IMG/VR virus record: IMGVR_UViG_3300020178_000761
Location: 1 to 64,000 of that record
Source of the DNA: a virus
Reading direction: 5' to 3' (one strand)
DNA length: 64,000 bases
Shown: piece by piece, positions 7,029 through 13,887 of the stretch
Position numbering within the stretch: position 1 is the first letter of the stretch
How the letters are laid out: every line of letters starts with the position of its first letter
Position numbers and translations under genes: made by a program
Notes under the pieces: generated by a model
Told to the model about the DNA's origin: nothing
Seen by the model: only the letters and a program-made list of their open reading frames with translations
The model's database searches: none

Positions 7029-8750
7029 TTAGGCGCCCGGAGTTGGAGTTCCGCCACCTGCTGTTCCACCACCTGTTGGTGGAGTTGTGCCTGCGTCTGG
7101 TTCGCCTGCTGTTTCTTCCGGTTCTGCCGCATCTAAATCTGCTTGTATACCTGCTGTACTAACTCCTGCACTTCTTAATTCTGTTGCAGATGTGGTTGGT
7201 TTAGCCTGTACACTGTCATCGTTTTCTTCTCGCCATAATCTTTCATTCTCAGCCATCTCTTCTGGAGATAATCCTAAGAATCTTGATAGAGCATAACGTT
7301 TGCTCACAAATGGTACACCAGCAATCTGAGTGTATGTGGAAATTCTTTGATTGTCCACTTCTGATTGTCTGTAAGAAGCAAAGTTCATTGGTGGTTGAAA
7401 CTTGATATCAAACATCGCTGTGTCAATGTTCACACCTTTTTCTATTAGATAACGTTTGAACTCTTGATTGAATTCATCCGATACCAAATTTTGTAATCTT
7501 TCACAGTATTTGTTGAATCTTAATTCTTGAATGTATGCTGTGCCTACTCTACCATCATTGTATTGACTGTTGGAATCGTCTGCACCTGTTGGCAAATACG
7601 AACTTGGAATACGTAAACCTCTTAATAATTTGTTTGTAAAGTATTTCAAGTCATCAATTTCACCTAGATTAGTACCGCCTGGTAATGTTTCAACTTTAGA
7701 TCCTCTACCTTCTGCTGTTTGTGGGAAGAAGTAATCTTCATTGATTGAAAGCGGATTGTAACTTGAATCAATTACGTTGGTACCACCGCCTGTTGCTGAT
7801 GGAATACGTCTTTGATGGATCTCTGTTTTAACTCTTTCTACAAATTGCATTGCCAAGTGTGATGGCATATTACCCACGTCGATGTAGAACACACGTCTTT
7901 CAGGTGCTCTTTGTACACGATAGATAATAATTGCGTCTTCTAGTAATTCTTTTTGTTTGTAAACTTTAAAAATACTTTCAAGCAATGAATTACCAAATGG
8001 AAAATTGTTGTCCAAGCCTTCACTTAAACTTAAATGCATGATGTGTTCAGCATCTACGGCAATTTCTCTCATGCCTGTGGCAAATCTTGTGCCAGGAGAG
8101 TCCATTGCTCCTGTGCCTGTCATGCCTCTAACACCGCCTGTTAAGTATCCTGATCCACCGCCTGTAACATTACCTGTTGTTTGAACTGGAGTTGTGGCTA
8201 CTAGATTTCTAAAGTTAAAGTTGATGTCTTTTACCACATACTGCTCAGGAGTTTTACCTGTGCTTTCGTTCACAATAATTTTAGAAACTTTAGTTGCATC
8301 CACATAAAATAATTTTTTAGTTTCTGGATCTCTAATAAAGAATGCATCTCCGTATTTGAATACGTTACGAATAATTTTAAAAACTCTTTTGCTTAGGTCA
8401 TTTAATTTGCACCATTGTTGTAGATACTGTTCAATGATCTGTATTTCTGTGTTGGTTGCTTTTTGTCTGTATTCAAATTTAAATGGTGTGCCGTTCTGCG
8501 TGTTGTTCTGTGTGCAGAATTCTGCTAGAATATCCAATGCCGCATTCACTTCAGAATCAAGATCCATCACATTGTATTGTCCGTAACGTTCTATTCTGTT
8601 TGGAGCACCGCTGTACACATCTGGAAGATATGATGAGTAGTTGGATTTTGCTGGTCCTGGCTTGCCGCCTATTCCACCACCTAAAGGTGAAAACATTCCA
8701 CCTGTTGCGCCTTCAACTGGCACTTCTGTAAAAAACTTTTTCCAACTCAT
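7029..8750 (-). CDS. 20: Portal vertex protein (T4 gp20)
   Basis: Twelve copies of gp20 form the ring through which DNA enters the head and to which the neck joins. The 573-residue product (T4: 524) has familiar segments: RIERYGQYNVMDLDSEVNAALDILAEF near residues 53-80, FKYGDAFF, RAPERRVFYIDVGNMP in the centre, the Y-N-P-LSINEDYFFP block, and GRGSKVETLPGGTNLGEI followed by KYFTNKLLRGLRIPSSYL. The last 60 residues are a Pro/Gly/Thr-rich tail that is probably disordered. The start ATG overlaps the stop of the upstream gene (TAATG), indicating translational coupling. Identification is secure. Confidence 0.97.
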   Translation of the reverse strand: MSWKKFFTEVPVEGATGGMFSPLGGGIGGKPGPAKSNYSSYLPDVYSGAPNRIERYGQYNVMDLDSEVNAALDILAEFCTQNNTQNGTPFKFEYRQKATNTEIQIIEQYLQQWCKLNDLSKRVFKIIRNVFKYGDAFFIRDPETKKLFYVDATKVSKIIVNESTGKTPEQYVVKDINFNFRNLVATTPVQTTGNVTGGGSGYLTGGVRGMTGTGAMDSPGTRFATGMREIAVDAEHIMHLSLSEGLDNNFPFGNSLLESIFKVYKQKELLEDAIIIYRVQRAPERRVFYIDVGNMPSHLAMQFVERVKTEIHQRRIPSATGGGTNVIDSSYNPLSINEDYFFPQTAEGRGSKVETLPGGTNLGEIDDLKYFTNKLLRGLRIPSSYLPTGADDSNSQYNDGRVGTAYIQELRFNKYCERLQNLVSDEFNQEFKRYLIEKGVNIDTAMFDIKFQPPMNFASYRQSEVDNQRISTYTQIAGVPFVSKRYALSRFLGLSPEEMAENERLWREENDDSVQAKPTTSATELRSAGVSTAGIQADLDAAEPEETAGEPDAGTTPPTGGGTAGGGTPTPGA

Positions 8751-10957
8751 TATCCGAAATTCTCCGCTGTGTCTTGTGTTGCTTGTGAAGTGATTCTACT
8801 GTAACGATTATTATCGTTCATTGTCATTAAAATCTGTTCCATAGTGTTATTTAACCTATCCAATTTATCACCTGTTGAACTTGATGATGCTGTGATTGTG
8901 CCTGTCATTCCGCTTCTTAAACTTGTCATTGCATTTCCTAAGTTCTCTAAACTGTTAGCATACATATCTATTTTGTTTTTGTCAAGCTCATCTAGTGTTT
9001 TATTCAAGTTTTTGGCAAAGTTTTCTGGTCCTGAACCAAAAATTTTACCAAAGAAGCCTGTGACCGCACTGGCTGTGGTTCCAACACTCATAACTGCCAT
9101 TGCTCCTGCCAATGCTGTGGAACCTTTGGCAACTGCCATTAAATTTTTACCGTCTACTTCTCCAACTGCGCCTAGACCCGACGCAAATTTTTCTAATGCT
9201 CCGCCCATCAGCCAAGTTGCCGCGGCTAAACCTGCACCTATAATGGCAATTGATGCCGAAAATGCTGTGGCACCTATCACAGTTTGAGGATTAGCAAAGG
9301 CTTTCAATCCTCCTGCTAAACCTTTCATGCCTGTGCCTACACCGCCTAGCAATCCGCCTGCACCTGCGCCTGCTTTACCTAATATGCCTGGACCTCCGCC
9401 TCCACCTCCCATACCTGGAAGGTATGACATTAATTTTTTTCCACCTTTAGCGGCTACGCCTACTCCTGCACTTGCCAATTTACCAGTGTACATGGTTGCG
9501 AGCACTGCCGTAACTGCACTCAAGCCTGTACCAAACGCTCCTAATTCTTTTTTTAGAAAATCGAAAAAACTTACCAACTGCTCAATAGCAGAGGCTAGTA
9601 ATCCTATTGCAGGATTAAGCATATCAACAATAGGAGCCAACAATGCTTGAAAGGCAGTTCTTAATCTTTGAGTTGATTTGTCAAATAGTAGAGCACTTTT
9701 TGCGCCAACTTCTTGTGCTTTCACTTGTTCTTCAGTAGCCACTTCTAAATCGCCCAATGCATTTTTAAATCCTATTGTTTCAAATCTCACGTCAAAGAAG
9801 TCCACACCCAATTGTTTCAATTGAGCATAACGTTGTCTTTCTTCTGCTGACATCTGTGCAGTTTCATTTGCCGCACCTTGGAATACTTTCATTAACTGTT
9901 GAGCTGATCCCGATTCACCTCTTGCCAAACCATGTAAGGCTTCTCTCATACCATCGATTGCCATGATACCTGCTTCTCTGGCATTGGTTGCCACACCGTC
10001 TGTAGCAATTAAATTTCTAATGCTCTGTTCCATTTCTTTTGAAACATTACCTGTCATTGATAAAGCACTGTTGATTTCTCTTTGTTGTTTTTGACTCATG
10101 CCTGCCAATTGTAAACTTAATCTTGCGTCCTTGGCACGTTCTTGCATTTCTTGTTGAAGTGCTTGTCTGTTTTTACCTGTCAGTCTTGATAGTAAATCTA
10201 AGTTGTTCAAATAATCTGCAGTTTCACTAGACAGTTCTCGTTCTGTCATTGTTTGTGTTCTACCTAATTGTGTTTGCAGTTCTAAATATTCTGCGGCGCC
10301 GGTGGCTATCTCTTGCATTGTAAAACCTAATGCTGAAAATTTTTCAAATGTTTCGCCTTGTGCTAAATCTTTTAATGCGTTGGTAAATCTTTTTACACCC
10401 ACGCCTGTTGTTCCACCTAACAGAGCAAGATTACCGCCTGCTTGAGTTATAGCATCAGTCAGTTGTCCCATAGTCAATCCAGTTTCTCCTGCCGCTATTC
10501 TAAGATCACTGATGCTCTGTCCTGCTGTGCCGCCTATCTGAGAAATTGATCTATAAAAATCTACGTTTTCAGAAAGTCTATCAATCAAATAACCCAATGT
10601 GTCGCCAAACGCTTCTCCCACAGTACCAAATTGCTCGCCTACCATTCTTGCCGACGATCCCAATCCTGCTAGGTTTGTTGTGACTATGCCTATTCCTATA
10701 GACAGTGTGTTGTTGACTTTTTGTAATCTAGTTAATCCTTGTTCGGTATCTTCCAATTCTTCATTAACATCTTGCAGATAAGATGCCATGGTTTTCATTT
10801 CTTTGGCAGTTTTGCCTGTAGCCTGTGCTACCGCTTTCATTCCGGTGTCGCCGCCCAGTGCTTTTACCAATGCTCTTAATGTGGTTTCGGTGGCAACTCC
10901 TGATTGGCCAATGCCTTTTGCCAGTGCTTCCAGTTGATCTCTATCTAATTCTGCCAT
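8750..10957 (-). CDS. Probable tail tape-measure protein
   Basis: The 735-residue product has the make-up of a tape-measure protein, which sets tail length and sits inside the tail tube. The N-terminal two thirds are helical, with heptad-like stretches (for example EDTEQGLTRLQKVNNTL). Residues about 470-630 are a Gly/Ala-rich hydrophobic region with possible membrane-active helices (TVIGATAFSASIAIIGAGLA). The C-terminal 90 residues are helical again (LDELDKNKIDMYANSLENL). T4 gp29 is 590 residues. It lies back to back with gp26/gp51, which may act as tail assembly chaperones, a pairing common in tailed phages. I do not see clear sequence identity to gp29; other large virion proteins remain possible. 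Confidence 0.6.
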   Translation of the reverse strand: MAELDRDQLEALAKGIGQSGVATETTLRALVKALGGDTGMKAVAQATGKTAKEMKTMASYLQDVNEELEDTEQGLTRLQKVNNTLSIGIGIVTTNLAGLGSSARMVGEQFGTVGEAFGDTLGYLIDRLSENVDFYRSISQIGGTAGQSISDLRIAAGETGLTMGQLTDAITQAGGNLALLGGTTGVGVKRFTNALKDLAQGETFEKFSALGFTMQEIATGAAEYLELQTQLGRTQTMTERELSSETADYLNNLDLLSRLTGKNRQALQQEMQERAKDARLSLQLAGMSQKQQREINSALSMTGNVSKEMEQSIRNLIATDGVATNAREAGIMAIDGMREALHGLARGESGSAQQLMKVFQGAANETAQMSAEERQRYAQLKQLGVDFFDVRFETIGFKNALGDLEVATEEQVKAQEVGAKSALLFDKSTQRLRTAFQALLAPIVDMLNPAIGLLASAIEQLVSFFDFLKKELGAFGTGLSAVTAVLATMYTGKLASAGVGVAAKGGKKLMSYLPGMGGGGGGPGILGKAGAGAGGLLGGVGTGMKGLAGGLKAFANPQTVIGATAFSASIAIIGAGLAAATWLMGGALEKFASGLGAVGEVDGKNLMAVAKGSTALAGAMAVMSVGTTASAVTGFFGKIFGSGPENFAKNLNKTLDELDKNKIDMYANSLENLGNAMTSLRSGMTGTITASSSSTGDKLDRLNNTMEQILMTMNDNNRYSRITSQATQDTAENFG

Positions 10958-10969
10958 GTTACCAAAATG

Positions 10970-10977
10970 TATTTAAA
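10970..10977 (-). promoter_or_regulatory. Possible late promoter box TTTAAATA
   Basis: The minus strand reads TTTAAATA 12 bases ahead of the tape-measure start at 10957. It differs from the late consensus at one base and lies in the divergent region shared with gp26. Confidence 0.35.
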
Positions 10978-11009
10978 TCCAATCATTATGTACGCACTTA
11001 ATCCACTTC

Positions 11010-11017
11010 ACTAAATA
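11010..11017 (+). promoter_or_regulatory. Possible late promoter box ACTAAATA for gp26
   Basis: ACTAAATA lies 52 bases before the gp26 start, in the 112-base divergent spacer. It keeps TAAATA but differs from the consensus in the first two bases. Confidence 0.3.
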
Positions 11018-11069
11018 TGAGTATATTAAGAACTATTAAAACTTTGTTCTTGTATTTATTGGAGATAAA

Positions 11070-11933
11070 ATGAGCGAAATTCAACCAGGTCCAAGTAATC
11101 CTTTAAAAAAGTATTACAGACAACCTAAACAATTTATTAGACTGCCCAGCGGATACAAATACTATCCACAAGGATCTATTGAAGTGGGCGAGTCAGGAGA
11201 AGTGGCTGTGTACCCTATGACAGCCAAAGACGAACTAATTTTTAAAACACCAGACGCATTGTTGAACGGTGAAGCCACAGTGACTGTGATACAGAGTTGT
11301 GTGCCAGCCATCAAAAACGCTTGGCAGATGCCCAGCATCGATGTTGATGCTTGTTTGATAGCAATACGTATGGCAACCTATGGTACCACAATGAATGTGC
11401 CCATCACAGTTCCAGGCACAAAGATAGAAAAAGACTATCAATTGGATTTACAAGGCACATTGGACAAATTACTATCAGCACAATATCAAAGCACAGTGTT
11501 TGTGGGCAACATGGAAGTTACCACACAGCCATTGAGTTACGATCAATTCAGCAAAATGGCAATCAAAAGTTTTGAAGAAGCACGTGTGCAAGAACTTATC
11601 AGAAACAATGAAATGACTGATGAGGAAAAACTTCAACGATTCCAAAGAAGTTTGACCAAACTGACAGATTTAAATGTGAGCATGGTGTCAGACACAGTGG
11701 CATCGATAAAAGTAGACGGACAACTGGTCACAGACAAAGCGATGATCAAAGACTTTATAGAAAATGCTGAAAAGAATTTTTTCCAAAGCATACTGGATCA
11801 TTTAGAAATTCAAAGACAGGCATTTGCATTGCCAACAATCACAGTACAGTCTAGTGAAGAAGAGCGTAAAGAGGGAGCACCAGAGGAATATCAAATTCCA
11901 GTACAGTTCGATACTGCAAATTTTTTCGCCTAA
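11070..11933 (+). CDS. 26: Baseplate hub assembly protein (T4 gp26-like)
   Basis: The 287-residue product matches the gp26 type seen in marine T4-like phages: YYRQPKQFIRLPSGYKYYP (16-34), VAVYPMTAKDELIFKTPDALL (about 45-65), VIQSCVPAIKNAWQMPSIDVD, then a helical second half. gp26 and gp51 work in building the central hub of the baseplate. TTGGAGATAAA precedes ATG at 11070. The gene ends in T-TTT-TTC-GCC-TAA, a slippery heptamer two codons before the stop. A -1 shift there leads into the gp51 frame without a stop, giving a 362-residue fusion (see separate entries). T4 gp26 is 208 residues, so this form is longer. Confidence 0.82.
   Translation: MSEIQPGPSNPLKKYYRQPKQFIRLPSGYKYYPQGSIEVGESGEVAVYPMTAKDELIFKTPDALLNGEATVTVIQSCVPAIKNAWQMPSIDVDACLIAIRMATYGTTMNVPITVPGTKIEKDYQLDLQGTLDKLLSAQYQSTVFVGNMEVTTQPLSYDQFSKMAIKSFEEARVQELIRNNEMTDEEKLQRFQRSLTKLTDLNVSMVSDTVASIKVDGQLVTDKAMIKDFIENAEKNFFQSILDHLEIQRQAFALPTITVQSSEEERKEGAPEEYQIPVQFDTANFFA
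11921..11927 (+). promoter_or_regulatory. Candidate -1 ribosomal frameshift site (U UUU UUC)
   Basis: In the gp26 frame the codons are AAT-TTT-TTC-GCC-TAA. T921-C927 is the canonical X-XXY-YYZ heptamer UUUUUUC in correct phase. After a -1 slip the next codons are CGC-CTA-AAG-ATA and the frame stays open through gp51 to 12157. No strong downstream pseudoknot is obvious by eye. Confidence 0.7.
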
Positions 11934-12157
11934 AGATATCAACACTGCCGATTTCTGACATTATCAAACTTACCACAGACATGGAGAACGAAGTTAAAAA
12001 CTTCAAAGCAGAACTTGCCAAAATTGCTTGGTTCATGCGTGGCGGAGTCACCATGGACGAACTGTATGGCAGTTCACCAGAAGACCGAGAAGTGATGACC
12101 AAGGTGATCAAAGACAATCTAGACACTGCCAAAAAAACAGGACAACCGTTCTTTTAA
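11927..12157 (+). CDS. 51: Baseplate hub assembly catalyst (T4 gp51-like), likely made as gp26-gp51 fusion
   Basis: This short frame was found by reading the -1 frame after gp26. From the slip point it encodes 76 residues: ISDIIKLTTDMENEV, FKAELAKIAWFMRGGVTM, DREVMTKVIKDNLDTAK and KTGQPFF at the end. The 'IAWFMRGGV...DRE...IIKDN-TKK-G-P' layout is that of the small gp51 proteins that follow gp26 in marine T4-like phages. The only in-frame ATG is at 11981 (58 residues), and it has no Shine-Dalgarno sequence; the conserved-looking helix before it would be lost with that start. This favours translation by frameshift from gp26, as in the lambda G/GT tail chaperones. Independent initiation at 11981 is the alternative. 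Confidence 0.72.
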   Translation, partial: RLKISTLPISDIIKLTTDMENEVKNFKAELAKIAWFMRGGVTMDELYGSSPEDREVMTKVIKDNLDTAKKTGQPFF

Positions 12158-12247
12158 CAGTGTACTCCACATAATATAAAGTATCAAATATTCTGCATCT
12201 GTGGTGCCTACAAGCAAATAGCATCATTTAATATTTTTTTTATACAT

Positions 12248-12255
12248 TTAAATAA
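12248..12255 (+). promoter_or_regulatory. Possible late promoter box, leaderless arrangement, before hemD-like gene
   Basis: TTTAAATAAATCTTGTATG runs into the start codon at 12263. The box keeps TAAATA and stands seven bases before the ATG; no Shine-Dalgarno sequence is present. The 105-base spacer holds no other clear signal. Confidence 0.35.
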
Positions 12256-12262
12256 ATCTTGT

Positions 12263-12832
12263 ATGCAGATATACACACAAATTGTCCGCCCATCGGAGTT
12301 GGATGAAGATGACCTGTGGATTCCATGTCTTAAGACATTCCCAGTAAAACATTCGCCAGCGGCGGAACAACCACTCATCATCACACACATCGAAGCAGTG
12401 AATCACTATGCTCACAGTGTTGCCAAACTGTTGGACCAGAAGGTGTATGCAGTGGGATCTAAAACCTATGACCGACTCGTAGAGGCGGGCTTCGCGGAAA
12501 AAAATATTCATTGGAGACATCGTGCGGACGAACTCAAACTGCGTTCAAAAGAAATAGGACCAATCACTTGGCTCCGTGGAGACAAGTATGCACGAGATTT
12601 TTCACACCTACCAGAATGCACAGTGATACAGACATACGAATCCAAACCAGATCCAGATGCCATCAGACAGATATTAAAATTAGAACCAGACGTGATACAC
12701 GTGTATTCAGATGCAGTGTTAAAAGAATTAGAGATTAGAAATTGGAGTCATACCAAACTGCGTCATGTAACATCAGCAGATCCTGATAAGAGTTTGTGGT
12801 TGGACTGTGAATCATTTGATCCTAGTGTTTAA
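12263..12832 (+). CDS. Uroporphyrinogen-III synthase (HemD)-like protein
   Basis: HemD closes hydroxymethylbilane to uroporphyrinogen III, two steps after HemB. The family is divergent, but this 189-residue product follows its order: QIVRPSE (6-12, compare the 'VTRP' start), a first-domain FPV (26-28), PLIITHIEAVNHYA (37-50, compare 'TS-nAV--f'), KVYAVGSKTYDRLVEAGF (60-77, compare 'aVG--Ta--L---G'), ITWLRGDKYARDFSHLP (101-117, compare 'vL-lRG---r--L---L'), TVIQTYES (120-127, compare 'V--Yet') and PDVIHVYSDAVLKEL near 143-157, where family members have 'd-v-ftS---v--l'. It is shorter than the usual 240-260 residues and probably lacks part of the first-domain return strands. Its neighbours are baseplate genes. 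Start at 12263 has no Shine-Dalgarno. A two-domain phage protein with only a HemD-like fold is the alternative. Confidence 0.62.
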   Translation: MQIYTQIVRPSELDEDDLWIPCLKTFPVKHSPAAEQPLIITHIEAVNHYAHSVAKLLDQKVYAVGSKTYDRLVEAGFAEKNIHWRHRADELKLRSKEIGPITWLRGDKYARDFSHLPECTVIQTYESKPDPDAIRQILKLEPDVIHVYSDAVLKELEIRNWSHTKLRHVTSADPDKSLWLDCESFDPSV

Positions 12833-12856
12833 GAACGACTGCGTCGTTCTGCTTTT
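12832..12856 (+). terminator. Possible terminator after hemD-like gene
   Basis: AGAACGAC and GTCGTTCT pair around a TGC loop immediately after the stop codon, and four T residues follow two bases later. The stem is eight base pairs, but the T-run is short. Confidence 0.5.
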
Positions 12857-13221
12857 CGCTCACGCTCAAGCATTTAAACAATCACATAACGAAGTTATGT
12901 CGTGCATCATGCAGATAGTTGATCCATACTTCACCCAGCAACGGGTAAAGTATGTTGCTTCATGCGAGATGAGCCTACCATTGTGTGAGAGGAAATTCCT
13001 TGCGGACGGAAGCGGTGACCCGCCAACTCCCTATTCCAGACTTCATTAGTCACGGGCAACTGACCCACCCTTCACAAACAAAGTGATCAGTTGTGATGTT
13101 GTATCTTTTTCACAGAGCATCTTCTTTTGTGCCTTAGTTAGCACTTGACTTGCAACTCAGGATTCACCCAACGTCTTATCGACTGCATTTCCTGGATCCG
13201 TAGATCAGTTGTGTTGCTATG
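12857..13221. other. 365-base gap rich in hairpins; possible structured RNA
   Basis: No convincing gene is visible. The DNA is locally richer in G+C than its surroundings and holds several perfect inverted repeats: ACATAAC-gaa-GTTATGT (12884-12900); TGCAT-c-ATGCA just after; CATACT-tc-ACCC with GGGT-aa-AGTATG (12925-12954); GCGG/CCGC near 13010; and AACTGA...TCAGTT enclosing TCAC/GTGA (about 13066-13105). Such a density of stems in a compact phage genome suggests a non-coding RNA or a decayed mobile intron. No group I intron core, tRNA or known riboswitch could be recognised. Strand is unknown. Confidence 0.35.
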
Positions 13222-13653
13222 TTATGCCTTGTTGTACTTTTTTAATTCTTCTTTAAGGATTCGGGAACCTCCTACCCTGACATTGATGATGCCATTGTAG
13301 TAGTCGTCGGATTCTAGTACTCGTCTTTCGAACTGTTCTCGAGCCTCGAGATAACTCATTACGCCTCTTGATTTGCAGATGTACAGTATTTCCCTTGTGA
13401 ATTTGTCTTCGCCTAATTGTGCCACGTCAGCAAGTAGATGATCTGATGAACCCCAATAGTCCTTCCAGTCCGATTCCACCTTGCTTCTACGTTTGTTTAT
13501 CCTGCCCTTGAGAGGCGGACGTGTCTTCTTGAATTTCGCTAGTTTTTTACCCACATACATTTTACCATTGGTTGTATTTGTAATAAGATATACAAATCCT
13601 TCGCAGTCTTCTGGCAGTGTGTCGAGTGTTTTACCTTGATAAGTCCATGGCAT
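13222..13653 (-). CDS. GIY-YIG domain protein
   Basis: The 143-residue product begins with a GIY-YIG nuclease core: FVYLITNTTNGKMYVGKKL (about 20-38), where 'VYL' and 'YVG' take the GIY and YIG places, then DYWGSSDHLLADV and FTREILYICKSR, and EAREQFERRVLESDDYYNGIINVRV with the usual Glu/Asn-containing end. As I recall, proteins of this layout are a regular part of marine T4-like phage genomes next to gp46/gp47, so it may be a resident DNA-processing nuclease rather than a homing enzyme. It follows the small gene ending at 13669 by 15 bases. The adjoining hairpin-rich gap keeps open a mobile-element origin. Confidence 0.8.
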   Translation of the reverse strand: MPWTYQGKTLDTLPEDCEGFVYLITNTTNGKMYVGKKLAKFKKTRPPLKGRINKRRSKVESDWKDYWGSSDHLLADVAQLGEDKFTREILYICKSRGVMSYLEAREQFERRVLESDDYYNGIINVRVGGSRILKEELKKYNKA

Positions 13654-13668
13654 GAACTTACTTACTGA

Positions 13669-13887
13669 TTATTTTTTTTGCTGTTGCTGTTTTTGAATTC
13701 GTGATGTTTTATATTGGTCTTCCAGCTCTTTACGTCTTTGACGTGCCAAAATTCTAATTTCCGCGAGCGCCTTTCTGGCGGCTACTTTGGTAGCAAGGCT
13801 TCGCCTTTCAGCAAACTTTTCGTTTGCCTTGAAGTATGCCATGTATGCTTTGGTGAGTTTATCGTGAGTATCATCTTGTATGGTCAT
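13669..13887 (-). CDS. Small basic helical protein coupled to gp46
   Basis: The start is placed at 13887 (MTIQDDTHDKLTKAYMAYF), which overlaps the gp46 stop by 17 bases; a start seven codons earlier at 13908 is possible but would overlap gp46 more. The 72-residue product is helical and Lys/Arg/Gln-rich, ending in a run of Gln and Lys. The start 'MTIQDDTH-KL--AY--YFKANEKFE' is familiar from small conserved proteins downstream of gp46 in marine relatives. Function unknown; a link to recombination is suggested only by position. Confidence 0.65.
   Translation of the reverse strand: MTIQDDTHDKLTKAYMAYFKANEKFAERRSLATKVAARKALAEIRILARQRRKELEDQYKTSRIQKQQQQKK

Noticed and set aside
12807-13049. Possible 80-residue plus-strand gene running from the end of the hemD-like gene into the gap
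   Set aside because: It overlaps the hemD-like end in another frame, has no ribosome-binding site, has odd composition, and crosses several perfect hairpins; non-coding structure is the better reading.
12857-13221. tRNA, tmRNA, cobalamin riboswitch or group I intron
   Set aside because: I looked for a T-loop, tmRNA ends, a B12 box and the intron core elements on both strands and found none convincing.
13222-13653. Calling the GIY-YIG protein a homing endonuclease
   Set aside because: Its layout matches a gene I recall as regular in marine T4-like phages beside gp46/gp47, and no interrupted gene is seen nearby.
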